Source: Piezodorus guildinii (Eukaryota > Arthropoda > Insecta > Hemiptera > Pentatomidae). Taken from it: 64,000 nucleotides of DNA. The stretch spans positions 151,837,474 through 151,901,473 of the forward strand of contig CM041293.1 in the NCBI GenBank assembly GCA_023052935.1. Direction: 5' to 3'. The position numbers were made by a program, and so were the translations under genes. Below are positions 23,701 through 34,644 of this stretch, in pieces. A model generated the notes under the pieces. The model was not told where the DNA came from. It saw nothing but the letters and a program-made list of their open reading frames with translations, and did no database searches. Each line of letters begins with the position of its first letter. Positions within the stretch are counted from its first letter, which is position 1.

Positions 23701-23900
23701 AAACACGGTGTAAACAACATACGACTTTCACTTACCTCCGTTGTTAAAATCAATTTAAGATTTTTTAAATACAGTTAGTGATAAAAATAAATTGTTAAAG
23801 AATTAATTACATCGAGTTTCAATACAAACATGTGTTTTATTAAACAATCTGTAATGTTATAATTTACAACAAGTTTTAGTTTTAGAAAATAAGGTATTAG
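23700..23900 (-). repeat. Family E repeat, terminal fragment
   Basis: Carries the family E end 'acgactttcacttacctccg' followed by 'ttgttaaaatcaatttaag' and an 'acatgtgttttattaaa' box, as at 37030 and 52440. Confidence 0.65.
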
Positions 23901-24469
23901 GATAAAAGGTGTAGTAAGAGACTGTTTTTACTTCCAAGCACTTGAATTTTAAGTTAATGTGTGTGTAGACAGTGTTAGACGAAAAAAAAAAAAAAAACGT
24001 GTATTTTTGAATAACTTACCCATCCCTGACTAATTTTCTGTGTATAGTCTTGGTCATCAACGGAGCCTAAATTCTCAATATCAAATACGAATACCCGGCG
24101 GAATTCCGGTTGTAGGCTTACTACGCCATACTACAGCCAGGAGAATTTCATAAATAGCTAATCACTTAAATTCTGCCATGGAATTTAACGAAGCCTCAAC
24201 ATCAGTGATAAATAATCTAACCCTTTGGTCTCAAATGCTCTAAAACCACCCGAAACGTGTATTATAGCCATTCTGGATACGGAAGAGTTCTATAAATCAC
24301 TAAAATGACTAGTGGGAATAGAAAATCTATATACTCTATGTGGCTGTCAGAAAACGTTCAGACAAAAAGCAATAATATAATGAGTACGGCTGTCAATGAG
24401 GCTCTGATCGTAATAAGACTTTTCTAAAACCATCAGGGCTAACGCCTCGTTCGATAGAAATATATTTTA

Positions 24470-24605
24470 GAAATGGGAAAGTAGGGGAAAGAACAACCCA
24501 AGCAAGCATAAAGGCGTAAAGAGAGTGTTTAAGTCCCGGAAAACCTCAAGCCGCATCAACCGCAGAGAAGTTGGACTAACCTAACTACACGCCTATGTCA
24601 GAGGA
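24470..24605 (+). repeat. Family H dispersed repeat
   Basis: Shares an approximately 90-bp block with 42605-42740: 'caaNccaag', a 'gtaaagagag' box, then 'gaaaacctcaagccgcatca' and 'accgcagagaagtt'. Two copies only in this window; class unknown. Confidence 0.6.
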
Positions 24606-24729
24606 AAAAACATCATTTTTAGATATTAATTTTATTGCATTATCGGAATTCACAACTGTATATAAATAAGCATATTTTTATAACACTAAAATAAAAAGGT
24701 TTAAAGGTCTCGTAAAACTAATTAAAGTT

Positions 24730-25070
24730 AGAAAGTCCTTTAGCCATTTTCTTTCCAGTTACCTCAGTGGATTATCAATTAAATCCCTTTGCATTCTTGA
24801 TAATAAATAATAAGGCAAAGGACAAGCATAATTTCGTAGGTAGATGTTTGGAATTAAATTATATATATATATATATATATCGGACTGAGCCAGCAAAATG
24901 AGGGGATATTCAGGTAGTTATGGTTGATTTCATTAGTGACAAAGTAATGGATTCAACGGATTCGTGAAAGGATTTGGAATTTTAAAAAAGTTAGATAAGG
25001 AAGGAAATGAATGGTAGAAGCCCTTATTGATCTTTAATATATGTCCAATCTAAAAAAATGTTTCACATTA
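24730..25070 (-). pseudogene. Decayed Jockey LINE 3' fragment with (TA)n insertion
   Basis: Similar in order to the Jockey 3' end at 18700-19000: 'cagtggattatca', then after a TA run at 24860-24882 'gatttcattagtgacaaagtaa' and 'aaaggatttggaattt'. Too decayed to yield a readable protein. Assignment rests on similarity to nearby copies. Confidence 0.45.
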
Positions 25071-25379
25071 AAAAAAAAAAAAAAGCCATTCATACCGAAG
25101 GTAATTCATAAAAGATAGGGCCAAAAAAAAAAAACCAAGCAATATTACGGTTTTCTAGGAATATTTTAGAAAAACGCTTAATGAAAATTCAAACTAATCG
25201 TAAAAAAAAAAATACATACGTTTCTACAAATAAATTTTATACAAAGATGTATTTTTTTTTACTGATAATTACCATACTTTGTGCCATAAAACAGAAAAAG
25301 AAACATACCATTATTAGAGATGATATTGGCTTGATTCATATATTATTCAGATAGTAGGATGCAGTAAGGAAATGGGGTT

Positions 25380-25666
25380 GGGGAGCCCGTGGTTGAGTGG
25401 CTAGCGCGCTCATAGTCTCTCATGGTAAAGTTGTGAGTTCGAATCCCAGTCCCAATGGGGCTTTTATAAGAATGTAATTAAATGGGGATTCACTCACAGA
25501 CTCTCCCCCGGGTATGTGAGACCCGTCAGCCAACTGGTGGCCACTTACAAAATTAGGCGTAAGGAGTTATGACCCTACGCTAGAAAATACATCACGAAAC
25601 GTGAGTGTAACCTCCCAGGAGATAACACCGCTAGGCCCAGAGCCTACACGGCCTGTCGCACCACGG

Positions 25667-25696
<30 letters not shown>
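25380..25696 (+). repeat. SINE-B, full length, poly(A) tail, 12-bp TSD
   Basis: Head 'ggggagcccgtggttgagtg' and B-box-like 'gtgagttcgaatcccagtc', then the SINE-B body ending 'ctacacggcctgtcgcacc' and an A-tract of about 30 bases. It is flanked by ggaaatNgggtt at 25368-25379 and 25697-25708 (11 of 12 identical). The poly(A) tail contrasts with the T-rich tails of SINE-A. Confidence 0.92.
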
Positions 25697-25698
<2 letters not shown>

Positions 25699-25708
25699 AA
25701 ATCGGGTT

Positions 25709-26390
25709 ACCCACAAACACAATTCTAAATTTTGGGTAATTCGTCTAAGGTGGGTCCACGAAGTGAAACCTTATAAGGAAAAACGAACGGAAGGGATAAC
25801 ATAAAGACCTAATTAACTGTCAAAGTTGGCATAATTTGTGGCTCCCTGTCTAACTTTTTTTAATAAAGTGGACCGAAAAATTTAAATGTCAATCTTACTA
25901 TATATTTAATATCTTATATATGAAGTGAAAATAATAATAAAAACACATTCTTAATTAAGCAGTTTAATTACTTTGTTTTGTGGATTAATACAATTTCATT
26001 AAGTAAATATCTAAAAGTTCATATGAAATCAAAATTATATATTTTCGCAAGGACATATTTTCGGTCCAGAAAGGACCAAACTGGCCCCTGAGCACGTAGA
26101 ATCAATGAAAATATATGAGGATATATTTTCATGTTGCGAAACCTGGTTTCCTGGTCCCTATTTACTCCTTAACCTTAAAGTACGGCTAGTAGGGAAAAGG
26201 AGAAGGAATTGGGGGCATCTTCGCTCTATTTATGACTTGATATGATTAAAAACCAAGTCTTCTTTTTGAGCAAGCTATACAAACATAAAAGAAAAGAAAA
26301 ATCTATCAAATTACTTACGAAAACATAATAAGTTTTGTCTAGTCATTGGTTTAATCCAAAATCATTATCAATTGAAAATAGACAGCTTTA
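25709..26390. other. No recognised gene
   Basis: AT-rich sequence. A short stretch near 25895-25930 resembles a family E end. At 26045-26150 there is an imperfect inverted pair around 'gaaaatatatgaggatatat' with several 'ggtcc' motifs. Nothing coding was recognised. Confidence 0.35.
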
Positions 26391-26605
26391 TATTATATTT
26401 TATATTATATTATATTTTATATCATATTATATTTTATGTTCTGGTTGTTGACTGACGCGTTTCAGCTCACAGAACCTCCCTGAAGAAGGCCTATAATTTA
26501 GGCCGAAACGTCGGCACCAATAAATTAAGTTTACGCTTAATTGTTTGTTAAATTGATTGCACCCTCAACCAACTTCTCTCATATTATATTTTATATTATA
26601 TTTAT
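26391..26605. repeat. ATATTTT-type tandem repeat split by a hairpin element
   Basis: Degenerate tandem units such as 'tatattatattttatatt' occur at 26391-26440 and resume at 26580-26603. The segment between them (26441-26579) carries the hammerhead-like motif pair, so that segment looks inserted into a simple repeat. Confidence 0.6.
26448..26524 (+). ncRNA. Hammerhead-like motif: CUGAAGA, perfect stem II, GAAAC, AATAAA
   Basis: CTGAAGA (26480-26486) is followed by A, GGCCTA, loop taatt, TAGGCC (a perfect 6-bp stem), GAAA (26505-26508) and CGTCGGCACC, then AATAAA at 26519. This fits conserved strands 1 and 2 and helix II of a hammerhead ribozyme (CUGANGA / GAAA). Just upstream, on the opposite strand, a second AGCTGAAACGCG box (26452-26466) faces it. 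Helix III and the UH cleavage site were not found at normal distance, so self-cleavage is unproven. Hammerhead motifs are known in Penelope-like retroelements, which could be the source. Confidence 0.45.
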
Positions 26606-26964
26606 ACAGCTGATATTCCACTCCACCCTAACACTGTCCTCAATACTTACGCGGTAGACACATGTGTGTTATCCGTCCATAACAACCCGACCAATGCATC
26701 CCAAATCCACAGCTATTGAGAAATGGTGTCAGAACAAGAGGATTAAAATATTTACTAAAAAATCCCACTAAATCGCCTTCACCATTCGCCCCAAACAAAT
26801 GACCTGCCCCACTGTATACTTTAATAATAGCCCACTTATACCTTATGATAATACCCACTTTAGAACCAATCTGATACCCAGGACTCCATCTTGACAAACG
26901 TCTTATTTGAAATCCTCATACAAGACTTAAACGACAGGAAACTGCTCGTAGATACCGATTACTA

Positions 26965-27886
26965 TTGGGTTGTTTTACATTAAATGTCCGTTTTTATAGT
27001 TTCTGAAATATATAAAGGATTTTGCAGGCCTCTGTTGTTTTCTTTCGAATGTTTACATATTTAAAGTAAACAGTTACTAATCCTCTACCTTTGTATTATA
27101 AACATTAGCTTCCCAATCAATTACCCAGTTTTTAGTATACCTCTAAATATGAACATGGAAACACGCGATTTTTGAGTAATATTTTTGTAAAAGTTTAAAC
27201 TCGGCCATTCGGCAGCTGAGGCCGCTAGAAATATTTGCAAGGCGTTTGGGGAAGGGAGTGTTAATGAACGGACCATTCGCCATTGGTTTGCTGTTTTCAG
27301 CTGGGGATACCGACTTTGAAAACTTTCCCCGAGGAAGACCTCCGTCCGTAATAGACAACGATGTCCTCAAACATACAGTAGAAGGAAAGCCCTACGAAAC
27401 AGTTAAAGGGCTCTCAGCGCAACTAAGTGCAAGTGCATCTACCGTTTCCAGACATTTAAAGTGTATTGAGAAAGTAAAAAAGCTCGATACATGGGTACCT
27501 CATGATCTCACTGAGCGGCAGCAGGACCCCATGTTTCAAAACATACCGTGCAAAAATTGAAAGAAATGGGCTACGAAGTTCTTCCGCCCCCAACATATTC
27601 TCCCGACTTGTCTCCAACAGATTACCACCTGTTCAGGAATTTAGACAACTTCCTCAAAGGAAAACTTTTTGAAAATGATGATCAAGTGAAAAGTACGTTT
27701 TCAGATTTGGTTTCACTTCAAATCTCAGAGTTTTTCAGGTCGGGGATAAAAAAGTTGGTGTCACGTTGGGAAAAATGTGTAGAAAAAGAAGGTAAATACT
27801 TTGAATAAAATTATCTTGTTTTCATGTCGTATTTTTAATAAAAATCCTTTACCATGAAAACGGACATTTCATGTGACACAACCCAA
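26965..27886 (+). mobile_element. Second mariner transposon, deleted, nested in the Jockey LINE
   Basis: A 922-bp element. Left end 'ttgggttgttttacattaaa' and right end complement 'ttgggttgtgtcacatgaaa' form imperfect TIRs of about 28 bp. TA lies on each side (26963-26964 and 27887-27888). Removing the element and one TA brings the flanking Jockey codons back into a single frame, which confirms the boundaries. The element differs clearly from the one at 20693 in TIR interior and protein, so it is a separate lineage. Confidence 0.93.
27190..27808 (+). pseudogene. Mariner transposase relic (frameshifted and deleted)
   Basis: Readable in three blocks. (1) About 27202-27300, GHSAAEAARNICKAFGEGSV and ERTIRHWFAVFS, the N-terminal helix-turn-helix. 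(2) 27296-27510 in a shifted frame, GDTDFENFPRGRPPS and KVKKLDTWVPHDLTERQQ. (3) About 27525-27808 in another frame, GPHVSKHTVQKLKEMGYEVL and SPDLSPTDYHLFRNLDNFL to the stop. The stretch between LTERQQ and PHVSK is deleted, removing the first two catalytic Asp residues; only the third (PTDYHLF) remains. At least two frame breaks. Non-functional. Confidence 0.9.
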
Positions 27887-28389
27887 TACAAACCTTACGT
27901 GACAAACGGTCGAAACTTCCACTCTATTACAAAAAGCTCATTTATGTTACCATTATCAGGCCCATCTTGACATCTAGAATCAAACTTTAGGGCTCTACTA
28001 TACCATTTAATTCCTCTCGTATTCAATCCTTGCAGTCCAAAATGCTTCGAAAAATCCAAAATTATTCTTACTAGGCCACAAATAAAATAATAAAAAACGA
28101 CCTTAAATTTGTTTTAGATCTTTCTCGTACCAGATATACCTCTTTAAATACCAAACTCCTAACCCATACGAATCTCCTTACACTCCACAACTTACCTTTT
28201 CCATCTATTCCTCTCAACCAACCGAGACGATTGAAAAGACGATGGCCTCGAGAACTACTAATTTAAACTGATATTAAAGTGCTACCGCTGGGTAGTTTCT
28301 TTACATGAAATTTTCACGCTCATAAATTTATAATAGGTACAGTTGTAAATACCAATTAATTAAAAAAAAAAAAAAAAAAAAATAGAAGC

Positions 28390-28690
28390 ATATATGCCTG
28401 CAAAATTTATCCAACTTTTTCGACACAATTGGACAAGAAAAAGAGCCACTTTATACCATGCATTTTGCATCTTTTTAAGATTTTCCCAAAACTGTCTGAG
28501 CTTACATGCCGATAATTTAAATGTTCACCTTCTAAAGTACTTTTAATTTTGTAGGTTGGAAAACAAAAAGCATATCATCTGATTGGCGTTGATGAAAAAC
28601 TGCTAAATATACAAGTTGAACGAATTTGATAATCAAATAAAGGAGATAAACTCAAAACATATTTTATTAGTTTTTTTTCCGAATACAAGA
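28390..28690 (+). repeat. Family E repeat, internal fragment
   Basis: Shares 'ccactttataccatgcattttgca', 'aagtacNtttaattttgtag', 'gttgatgaaaaac' and 'caagttgaacgaatttgataa' with 2590-2880. No ends are present. Confidence 0.65.
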
Positions 28691-29920
28691 ATAATATTTT
28701 TAAAACAGATAAAATGTATTTATTTCTACGATGGATAATCGGATTTTTTTGTAATCGTTATTCGGGTTCTACGTATCATTTAATATTTTAAGAGGGAAGT
28801 TAATTTTTTTAGGTGGAGTACAAAGGTTCATTATTAAAAATAATTAACCAAAAAAACTAGTTGGTATAATACTATAAGATAAATTAATTATAACACTAAA
28901 ATATTTAGGTGTCGAATAAAAGCAATATTTAAAATGGTATATTTCTATGAACTTACTAAAAAAGCTGTGTAGTTTTTTGCATAGTATTTTCTCCTCATTC
29001 CTGTATGTATAAATAAAAAAATATTCTTGAGCAATGGAAAAAAAATTATAATTACTATTGTAAAAACACATAATATATGTAATAAAAAAGATTCAATAAT
29101 GCGATAATATTGATATTACCATAAACATAAGTGAAATTACTTTCCGATTTACCGGCCATGGATAAACGAAATCTTATCCCCAAATCGGTCCCCAGGCATA
29201 TCGCAGAATCAGGACAGAATAATTTAGCATTCTGAATAGATTATTATTCCCATAGGTAATGGAGTAAGTTTCCGTAATGGACGACTCATAATAGATTCAG
29301 AGCGCTTAAGAGAGTTTGTCCTATCTAAAGCTTCATCGTCTTCCCAGAAGAAAGAGATTTGCGGCACTGCTTAGTATAACAACGACAAAACATTTAGCTT
29401 CAATTCTTTACCGAAATCCCAAGAAATTACCATTGAAATCACTCCTTTGTATTTTAAAAAAATCTTGTTTCTTATTTCAAAAGTTTACAGTTATTATTAA
29501 AAGTACCTAGCTGTACAACGTCTAAAGATATTCTATTTATAGTTTCAATTACTTTTATATTTTGTTTACGATAAATATTTAACTCATATAGTATTCTTCT
29601 GAAAGCACTGGTCCATTGATGACAAATATATTATAAAGGATCATAAGTGCTTTCATATTAAAATTTAAATAAAAGGAATGAACTTCTAATTTTTTTAGTT
29701 TATTTTTAGTCGGTAAAAAGCAATGAAAAAACTTATATATATATATATAATATACAGAATAGAAAACACCTAGTTTTGGGGTTTTGAATACCTTTTTATC
29801 AAGTAGTTCAAATTATTATTAGTAGTTTAAATTAAGTTTTTCTAAAATATTTAGCTTTTTAACGGTATATCATACATCCATATTACTGTTGTTGTTTATT
29901 TTTTGTTTTTTTAAACCTAA
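28691..29920. other. No recognised gene
   Basis: AT-rich sequence. A GC-richer patch at 29140-29360 is unidentified. 29840-29905 carries a family E piece ('aaaatatttagctttttaacggtata'). Frames are short and anonymous. Confidence 0.35.
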
Positions 29921-29924
29921 TTTA

Positions 29925-30925
29925 TCGAAATTTACAACTGTACTAAAAAAAATACAACAAGTAAATATGATATAAGAAAAGTGACATGAAAAAGACTTGT
30001 GGAAGAACTACCCAATGGTAGCACTCCTGTAACTATTCTAAACTAGAAGGTCTCGGGGGCATCTCCTTTTCAGACGCCTAGGAGGATTGTCATGAATTGA
30101 AGAGGAAGAAAGGATTGAAACGAAAGAATTAGGGTGAGAATGAAGTTTGTCATGGAAGGATTGATACCTCGTACGGGCCAAATCAGCAACATATGGGACA
30201 TTAAGGTCATATGGATAAGTTTGTTAGTGACAAATTAAGGAGCATTGAGGATTTTACGAAGGATTTTGGACTGTAGGGATTGGATACGGGAAGGATTTTA
30301 TGGTTTAGTAGAGCCCCAGAGCTCAATTCCGTAAGTCCATATAGGCCGTATGATAGTCATGTAGATGCCTTTTATAGTTAAGTGGAAGATTAGAACGTTT
30401 GTCTAGTACGTGTTCAAGTAGTCGAAAATGTCGTGCAGTTTCTTGTCGTTTCAGTCTTGTATGAGGGTTCCAAGTAAGGAGTTTGTCAATGTGTAGTCCT
30501 AGATTGAAGGAGACAGTAGGGCAGGATGCCATTAGTTTACGACGAAGGGTAAAGGTAATTTGGTTGGATTTGTTGGCATTTATTTTAATTCTCTAGTTCT
30601 GACACCATACTTCAAGGTCTCTGATGTGGGATTGGAGAGTTTGAGAGGCAATAGTTGGATCAGCATTGACTGATAACACACATGCGTCATCAGCATAGGT
30701 AGAAAGGAAAGTGTTAGGATGGGATGGGATATCAACTGTATAAACTGTGTAAAGGATGGGTCCTAGGATACTGCCTTGAGGAACACCAGCAAAGTGACTA
30801 AAAATGGAAGAAAAGGAATTATTATGATTTACTTTGAAGGATCTGCCAGTGAGGGAAGTATGTAGGAGGGAGGAATTCGCGGAGTTTGTAAATTAATCAA
30901 GGGTGTCAGACATTACTGTTTTATG
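29925..30925 (-). pseudogene. Jockey LINE reverse transcriptase, C-terminal half, with intact YADD box
   Basis: Read on the minus strand from 30925: TLDYFTNSANSSLLHTSLTG, FAGVPQGSILGPILYTVYTVD, then HPNTFLSTYADDACVLSVNAD. These are RT motifs B and C, the latter with both catalytic aspartates. A thumb region follows: FTLRRKLMASC, then LLTWNPHTRLKRQETARHFR, and the frame runs to about 30323. Stops and frame breaks appear upstream (WCQN then stop) and downstream. The 3' UTR ends near 29930 with 'tacagttgtaaatttcga', as in the other copies. RT motif A and the endonuclease are absent, so the copy is 5'-truncated and inactive. Confidence 0.85.
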
Positions 30926-31120
30926 TTAAAAAATACAAAAATTGCATTAAAACATATTATTGCTCTTTTCTCCTTTCGTGGGATTTCAAATTCGTTTAAC
31001 TTATTTTTTTATTCGTTCCTTACTAATGCTAACAAATTCATATAGTGATTTTTTTCGAAACTACAAAAATAAAGATACTTTAGAGGAAGAACATTTAAAA
31101 AAACTCACTTTTAACTTGTG
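30926..31120 (-). repeat. Family E repeat, internal fragment
   Basis: Minus-strand match to 2770-2930: 'tgcattaaaacatatt', 'ctcctttcgtgggatttcaaa' and 'tactaatgctaacaa' have counterparts in the 2330 and 37200 copies. Confidence 0.5.
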
Positions 31121-32001
31121 TGGTATTGATAAATCATGAATAATGGATATATAAAAATAAATAAATTAAATTCTTGAACAATTCTTTAAATTAAACAAGC
31201 ATTAGTATAAATTGAGAATATATTATGGGTATATTTAACTTCCCATCAATCGTAACTCTGCATTGCATTCCTCTAACACCACAAATCCGTTTCAGATGTC
31301 AGGAATACCAAGCCATGAAGAATTTACATTTCTGTACTCGTAAATATGCTAAACATCTACGTGCTAATACGATCAATGTTATAATGTTTAATATAGCATT
31401 AAAGCATTAAACTATTTATAACTAATCTACTGGTATTTTTGCCCGGAATATTATTTATTATTATTATTATTATTCAGCAAAAAGTCTATATTATTTGTAA
31501 TTATGAATGATTCACTATTTATGGAAGAGACAAAAGTAAAATCAAAAATGATTTTGGTTTATTATTTTCAATGAAAAATCTTAGTAATCAAACAAAAAAA
31601 AAAAAAATATTCGACCTCGCTCTAAATCTATCCGACGTACGAGTTTAAAAAAAAAAACTAGAAAAGTTTAAAATTATTTAAGTAGTTAGTGCTGTTAAAC
31701 AGAAAATTAAATTTACTACGAAACAAAAAAGAATAATTGAAATCGGTCAAAAATAGGACAGTACGGCAGTTTGAAATTGAAATTGAAAGGAGCTGTGATA
31801 GGACATTTTCATTCCATTAATTCAATGTTTTTTAATTTTTTTAACAGGTATATAAATAGTTGTATTATAATATAGTTATTTGGAAATAATAAACCATTTT
31901 GTGTTAATTTGCAGTGTTTAATTATTATATTATCATGAATTAAATTAATTCATCACTTTTTTAACACTACCGCCTATCAAAATAGATTTTCGGTTTTGAG
32001 T
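31121..32001. other. No recognised feature
   Basis: AT-rich sequence with a short (TTA)n at about 31450-31475. The 61-codon frame at 31225-31410 shows no domain. Confidence 0.35.
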
Positions 32002-32005
32002 ATAT

Positions 32006-32539
32006 TGCTACGGTCAAGACAATGACAGGTATACCACTCCTAGAATGGCCCAGATGGGGCTAGAGACTTCTGGACCTGGACGGTCCTCGAAGTGTCTAGA
32101 ACGAACGGCCCGGCCTCTACCTTCTATGTCTGGAATATTCGGTGGTGGTACAAATACCGGTCCACTACGCCTGGGTCAGGCAGTCTTGATCTTGCTCAAG
32201 TGAATGTATCAGTGAACAGTGACAGTGAACAACTCGTGACAGTGTGACAGTGTAGTGAAACTGTGTGTCAACATTGTGATAACCGGTCGGTGGGAAATTA
32301 GAAGACTGTAGTTTATATATAATTCATAGTTGTAAGTCTTAGAATAAGTCTAGCAGATTGTAAGTAGTTTATTCGTTAGGAATACCTCATTTTATATTAT
32401 ACTGTTTAGTAGTTAAGCTAGTAATTCCATTATTATTGTAACTATAGTGATCTTTTGTATTTGTACATTCTGTATTTAATAAATATTTGTAATTTGTAAA
32501 CTGGAGTAGTTCATTTCTCACACCCCGTAGCCCGTAACA
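32006..32539 (+). mobile_element. Solo LTR of an LTR retrotransposon
   Basis: A 534-bp segment starting TGCTACGG and ending CCGTAACA. The ends are near-perfect short inverted repeats (TG...CA, 7 of 8 bases complementary). A 4-bp direct repeat 'atat' flanks it at 32002-32005 and 32540-32543. Inside are a TATA-like 'tttatatataattc' (about 32312), a polyadenylation signal 'aataaat' near 32480, and a short U5-like stretch. It is markedly less AT-rich than its surroundings in its first 300 bp. No gag, pol or env sequence lies next to it, so it is a solo LTR left by recombination. Gypsy or BEL type is suggested by duplication length only. Confidence 0.8.
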
Positions 32540-32543
32540 ATAT

Positions 32544-33174
32544 GTTTTCACAACGATTTCTATTCCTATCCTCTTCCAGCTTGAGTTTTCTATTCCTAAA
32601 TTAAGTACACTCCCTTGTTATGCGTTTATGTTGTTTGTTACAAAAAAATAAAGTAAATAAAAATTATTAAAGTTCCTGTGGTCTTATTTCAATATAAATA
32701 AATTGATTTACTAATAAATCAATTAAACACTTGAAAAATAAAGGCTATGAATCATCATTTAATCGATTAATCAACGCGGAGATAAAACGCAAATAGCCAC
32801 ACTTAAAGTACAGCTAATCTTAAGAGTAAAAGGCTCTAGTTTTTTTTAATTTTTTTTTTTATTTATTTATTTTTTTTTTTTTTGAATCATGAAATCATAC
32901 GGTATAAAGCATTGCTTATTACGCCACGTAAACGGAAAATCTTACCACCTTAAAACATGACATTCAAACAACACTGGTACATACAAAGGAAAAAAAAAAA
33001 CTACACACACTTGTAGCTGACGCATACTTATGGAATCTGGATGACGCAGGAAAAATAATCATTTTACAAAATAAAGAGAACATTATACGTGATTTTTGGT
33101 CACGTCAGGTGCGCATTTAGGAATTTATGTTCAGTGGGTTACCTGAATCTGACACTCGTTCCTGGACTGTTACA
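32544..33174. other. No recognised feature
   Basis: AT-rich sequence with T-runs at 32840-32883. Nothing coding was seen. Confidence 0.35.
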
Positions 33175-33356
33175 TTCTAGGTAGGCCCTAGGCCTCGCTG
33201 TGTAATCTCCTGGGATGGCCACCATTTGGCTGACGGAACTTACATAATCGGGGGTGAGGCTGTGAGTGAATCCCCATTTAATTATATGGTTATAAAATCC
33301 CCGCTGGGACTGGGTTTCGAACTCAGCATTAGAGGCTAGTGCGGTAGTCTTCTGCG
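33175..33356 (-). repeat. SINE-B fragment
   Basis: Shares 'aggccctaggcctcgctgtg', 'gtaatctcctggga', 'ggccaccatttggctgacgg' and the 'ggtttcgaactc' box with 11285-11556, but lacks the middle of the body and part of the head. Confidence 0.75.
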
Positions 33357-33480
33357 GGCGGGGTAGCTGAGTAGGTTAGCGTGTGTTCTATCCAACGCGC
33401 GTTGCCTAGCAACAGAGAACCAAAAACTTCGAACAAAATAATCACAAGTTCGAGTCTCGGTCTTTGGAAGGCTTTTATCT
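33357..33480 (+). repeat. tRNA-like head of another SINE (SINE-D)
   Basis: 'gggtagctgagtaggttagc' resembles an A box and 'cacaagttcgagtctcgg' a B box. The two are farther apart than in a tRNA, with about 50 bp extra between them, so this is not a functional tRNA. It abuts the SINE-B fragment head to head. Confidence 0.5.
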
Positions 33481-33600
33481 CAGTATTTATCCCCCGCCCT
33501 CACCCCCCCCGTCCCCAGAAAACCCCCTTATAATAATATTATATTTATTGAAAACCCCGTATAATAATATTATATTTATTATATAATAAATTATACTTGA
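33480..33600. repeat. C-rich tract and 2 x 31-bp tandem repeat
   Basis: A C-rich run (33486-33516) is followed by two copies of a unit of about 31 bp, 'gaaaacccc' plus 'tataataatattatattta'. Confidence 0.7.
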
Positions 33601-34340
33601 GATAATTTAAAAGAATACTAAGTTGAAAATAAAGGAAAAGCGTGCCTTAAGTTAACCTGTAACTTGAAAAGACAGAGTTGGGTCCTTCCAATTGAAAAAA
33701 GTTTATTTACTTTTGAAAAAAAAAAAATTTGAATCAAGTAGTTTAAGTCCGAAGGACAAAAGGTAATAAGAAATAAATGACTATTACCAAGAGCTTTTAA
33801 CGACTTGGAACCCGCTTCTTATCTTGTCACCTCTGAGGCCAAGAGGCTCCTCATTAACCAAAGGATTTTTTCTAATCACTTAATGAGATTTAATAACGCT
33901 TGGAAAGTAATTACAATTTACAACAGGTAATTACCCTCAGTCTTATCTCCCCTTAATGATAAAATAATTTCACAAAACCCTGTTAGAAACGTTTTCTTCC
34001 TTGCTTTATTTCGATTATGAACTAATTGCTTTTTGTATTTTATGACTTAAGTTTGCGAAACAATAGACAATTTTGACAAGCTCACGAGTGTTCACAACCG
34101 CTATTCACAAGTTATTAATAATAGTAAATTTATTTCTTCTGAAGTATTTTTTTTTAATTTAAATTAAGAGAAAAAATATTTCGTAAGAATTTCCCATTCC
34201 TGCTATTTTAGACCTAACGGTTTTCCTCATTACAGTAACCCTGCTATGGGTGCATTTATTTCTACGCGAACCATCTTGCGATTACAACGCGTATTTTTAT
34301 TACATAATATAAAATATGTTACATAACATATTTTATAAAA
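33601..34340. other. No recognised feature
   Basis: AT-rich intergenic-type sequence; nothing supported. Confidence 0.35.
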
Positions 34341-34344
34341 AAAA

Positions 34345-34640
34345 AAAGCATGTTATCAAAAAAGGATAACAATAAATAAATTTAAAAAGTAAATAAAATA
34401 AATAAATAAATAAAAAAAAATAAATTAAAAAGTAATAAATAATATAACAATAAAATAATAGCTAAAAATAAATAAATATTAACAATAAAATAATAACTAG
34501 TAAATAAAACTAATAAATAAATAATTTAGTTGTTATAACTAATTAACGAAATAATACAAACTAATTAACTAAACTAAGAAACCAGAAACAAATAATAAAT
34601 AATTTATTTGTTACAACTAATTATAAAAACCGGTAAACAA
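34345..34640. repeat. Degenerate AATAAATA/AACTAATTAA repeat, left part
   Basis: Low-complexity AATAAATA-type units end with 'aactaattaacgaaa' and 'aactaagaaaccag' boxes. The same boxes return at 35107-35165, on the far side of the RTE fragment. Confidence 0.7.
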
Positions 34641-34644
34641 ATAA

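Larger units (their letters stand above)
26608..28382 (+). mobile_element. Jockey LINE 3' copy interrupted by mariner
   Basis: The left part (26608-26964) encodes DIPLHPNTVLNTYAVDTCVL, equivalent to HPNTFLSTYADDACVLS in the minus-strand copy at 29925-30925. The catalytic YADD is changed to YAVD (codon GTA at 26654-26656). Frame breaks follow, then RLKRQ. The coding sense stops at the mariner and resumes at 27889 with QTLRDKRSKLPLYYKK and, further on, RRLKRRWPRELL and stop. The 3' UTR ends 'ggtacagttgtaaatacc' before an A-tract at 28362-28381. The RT is dead by catalytic mutation, frameshifts and insertion. Confidence 0.85.

Noticed and set aside
25385..25455. tRNA-like segments with A and B boxes (also near 11553, 13090, 18210, 21960 and 46375)
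   Set aside because: Each continues into the same dispersed SINE body and lacks a complete cloverleaf, so none is called a tRNA gene.
26480..26524. Calling a complete, active hammerhead ribozyme
   Set aside because: Helix III and the UH cleavage site could not be found; only two of the three conserved strands are supported.
31981..32540. Host promoter or first exon, because of the local GC rise and TATA-like box
   Set aside because: TG...CA ends with a 4-bp duplication and AATAAA near the 3' end fit a solo LTR better.
34345..34640. CRISPR-like array
   Set aside because: Units are degenerate, AT-only and without uniform spacers; the genome is eukaryotic.
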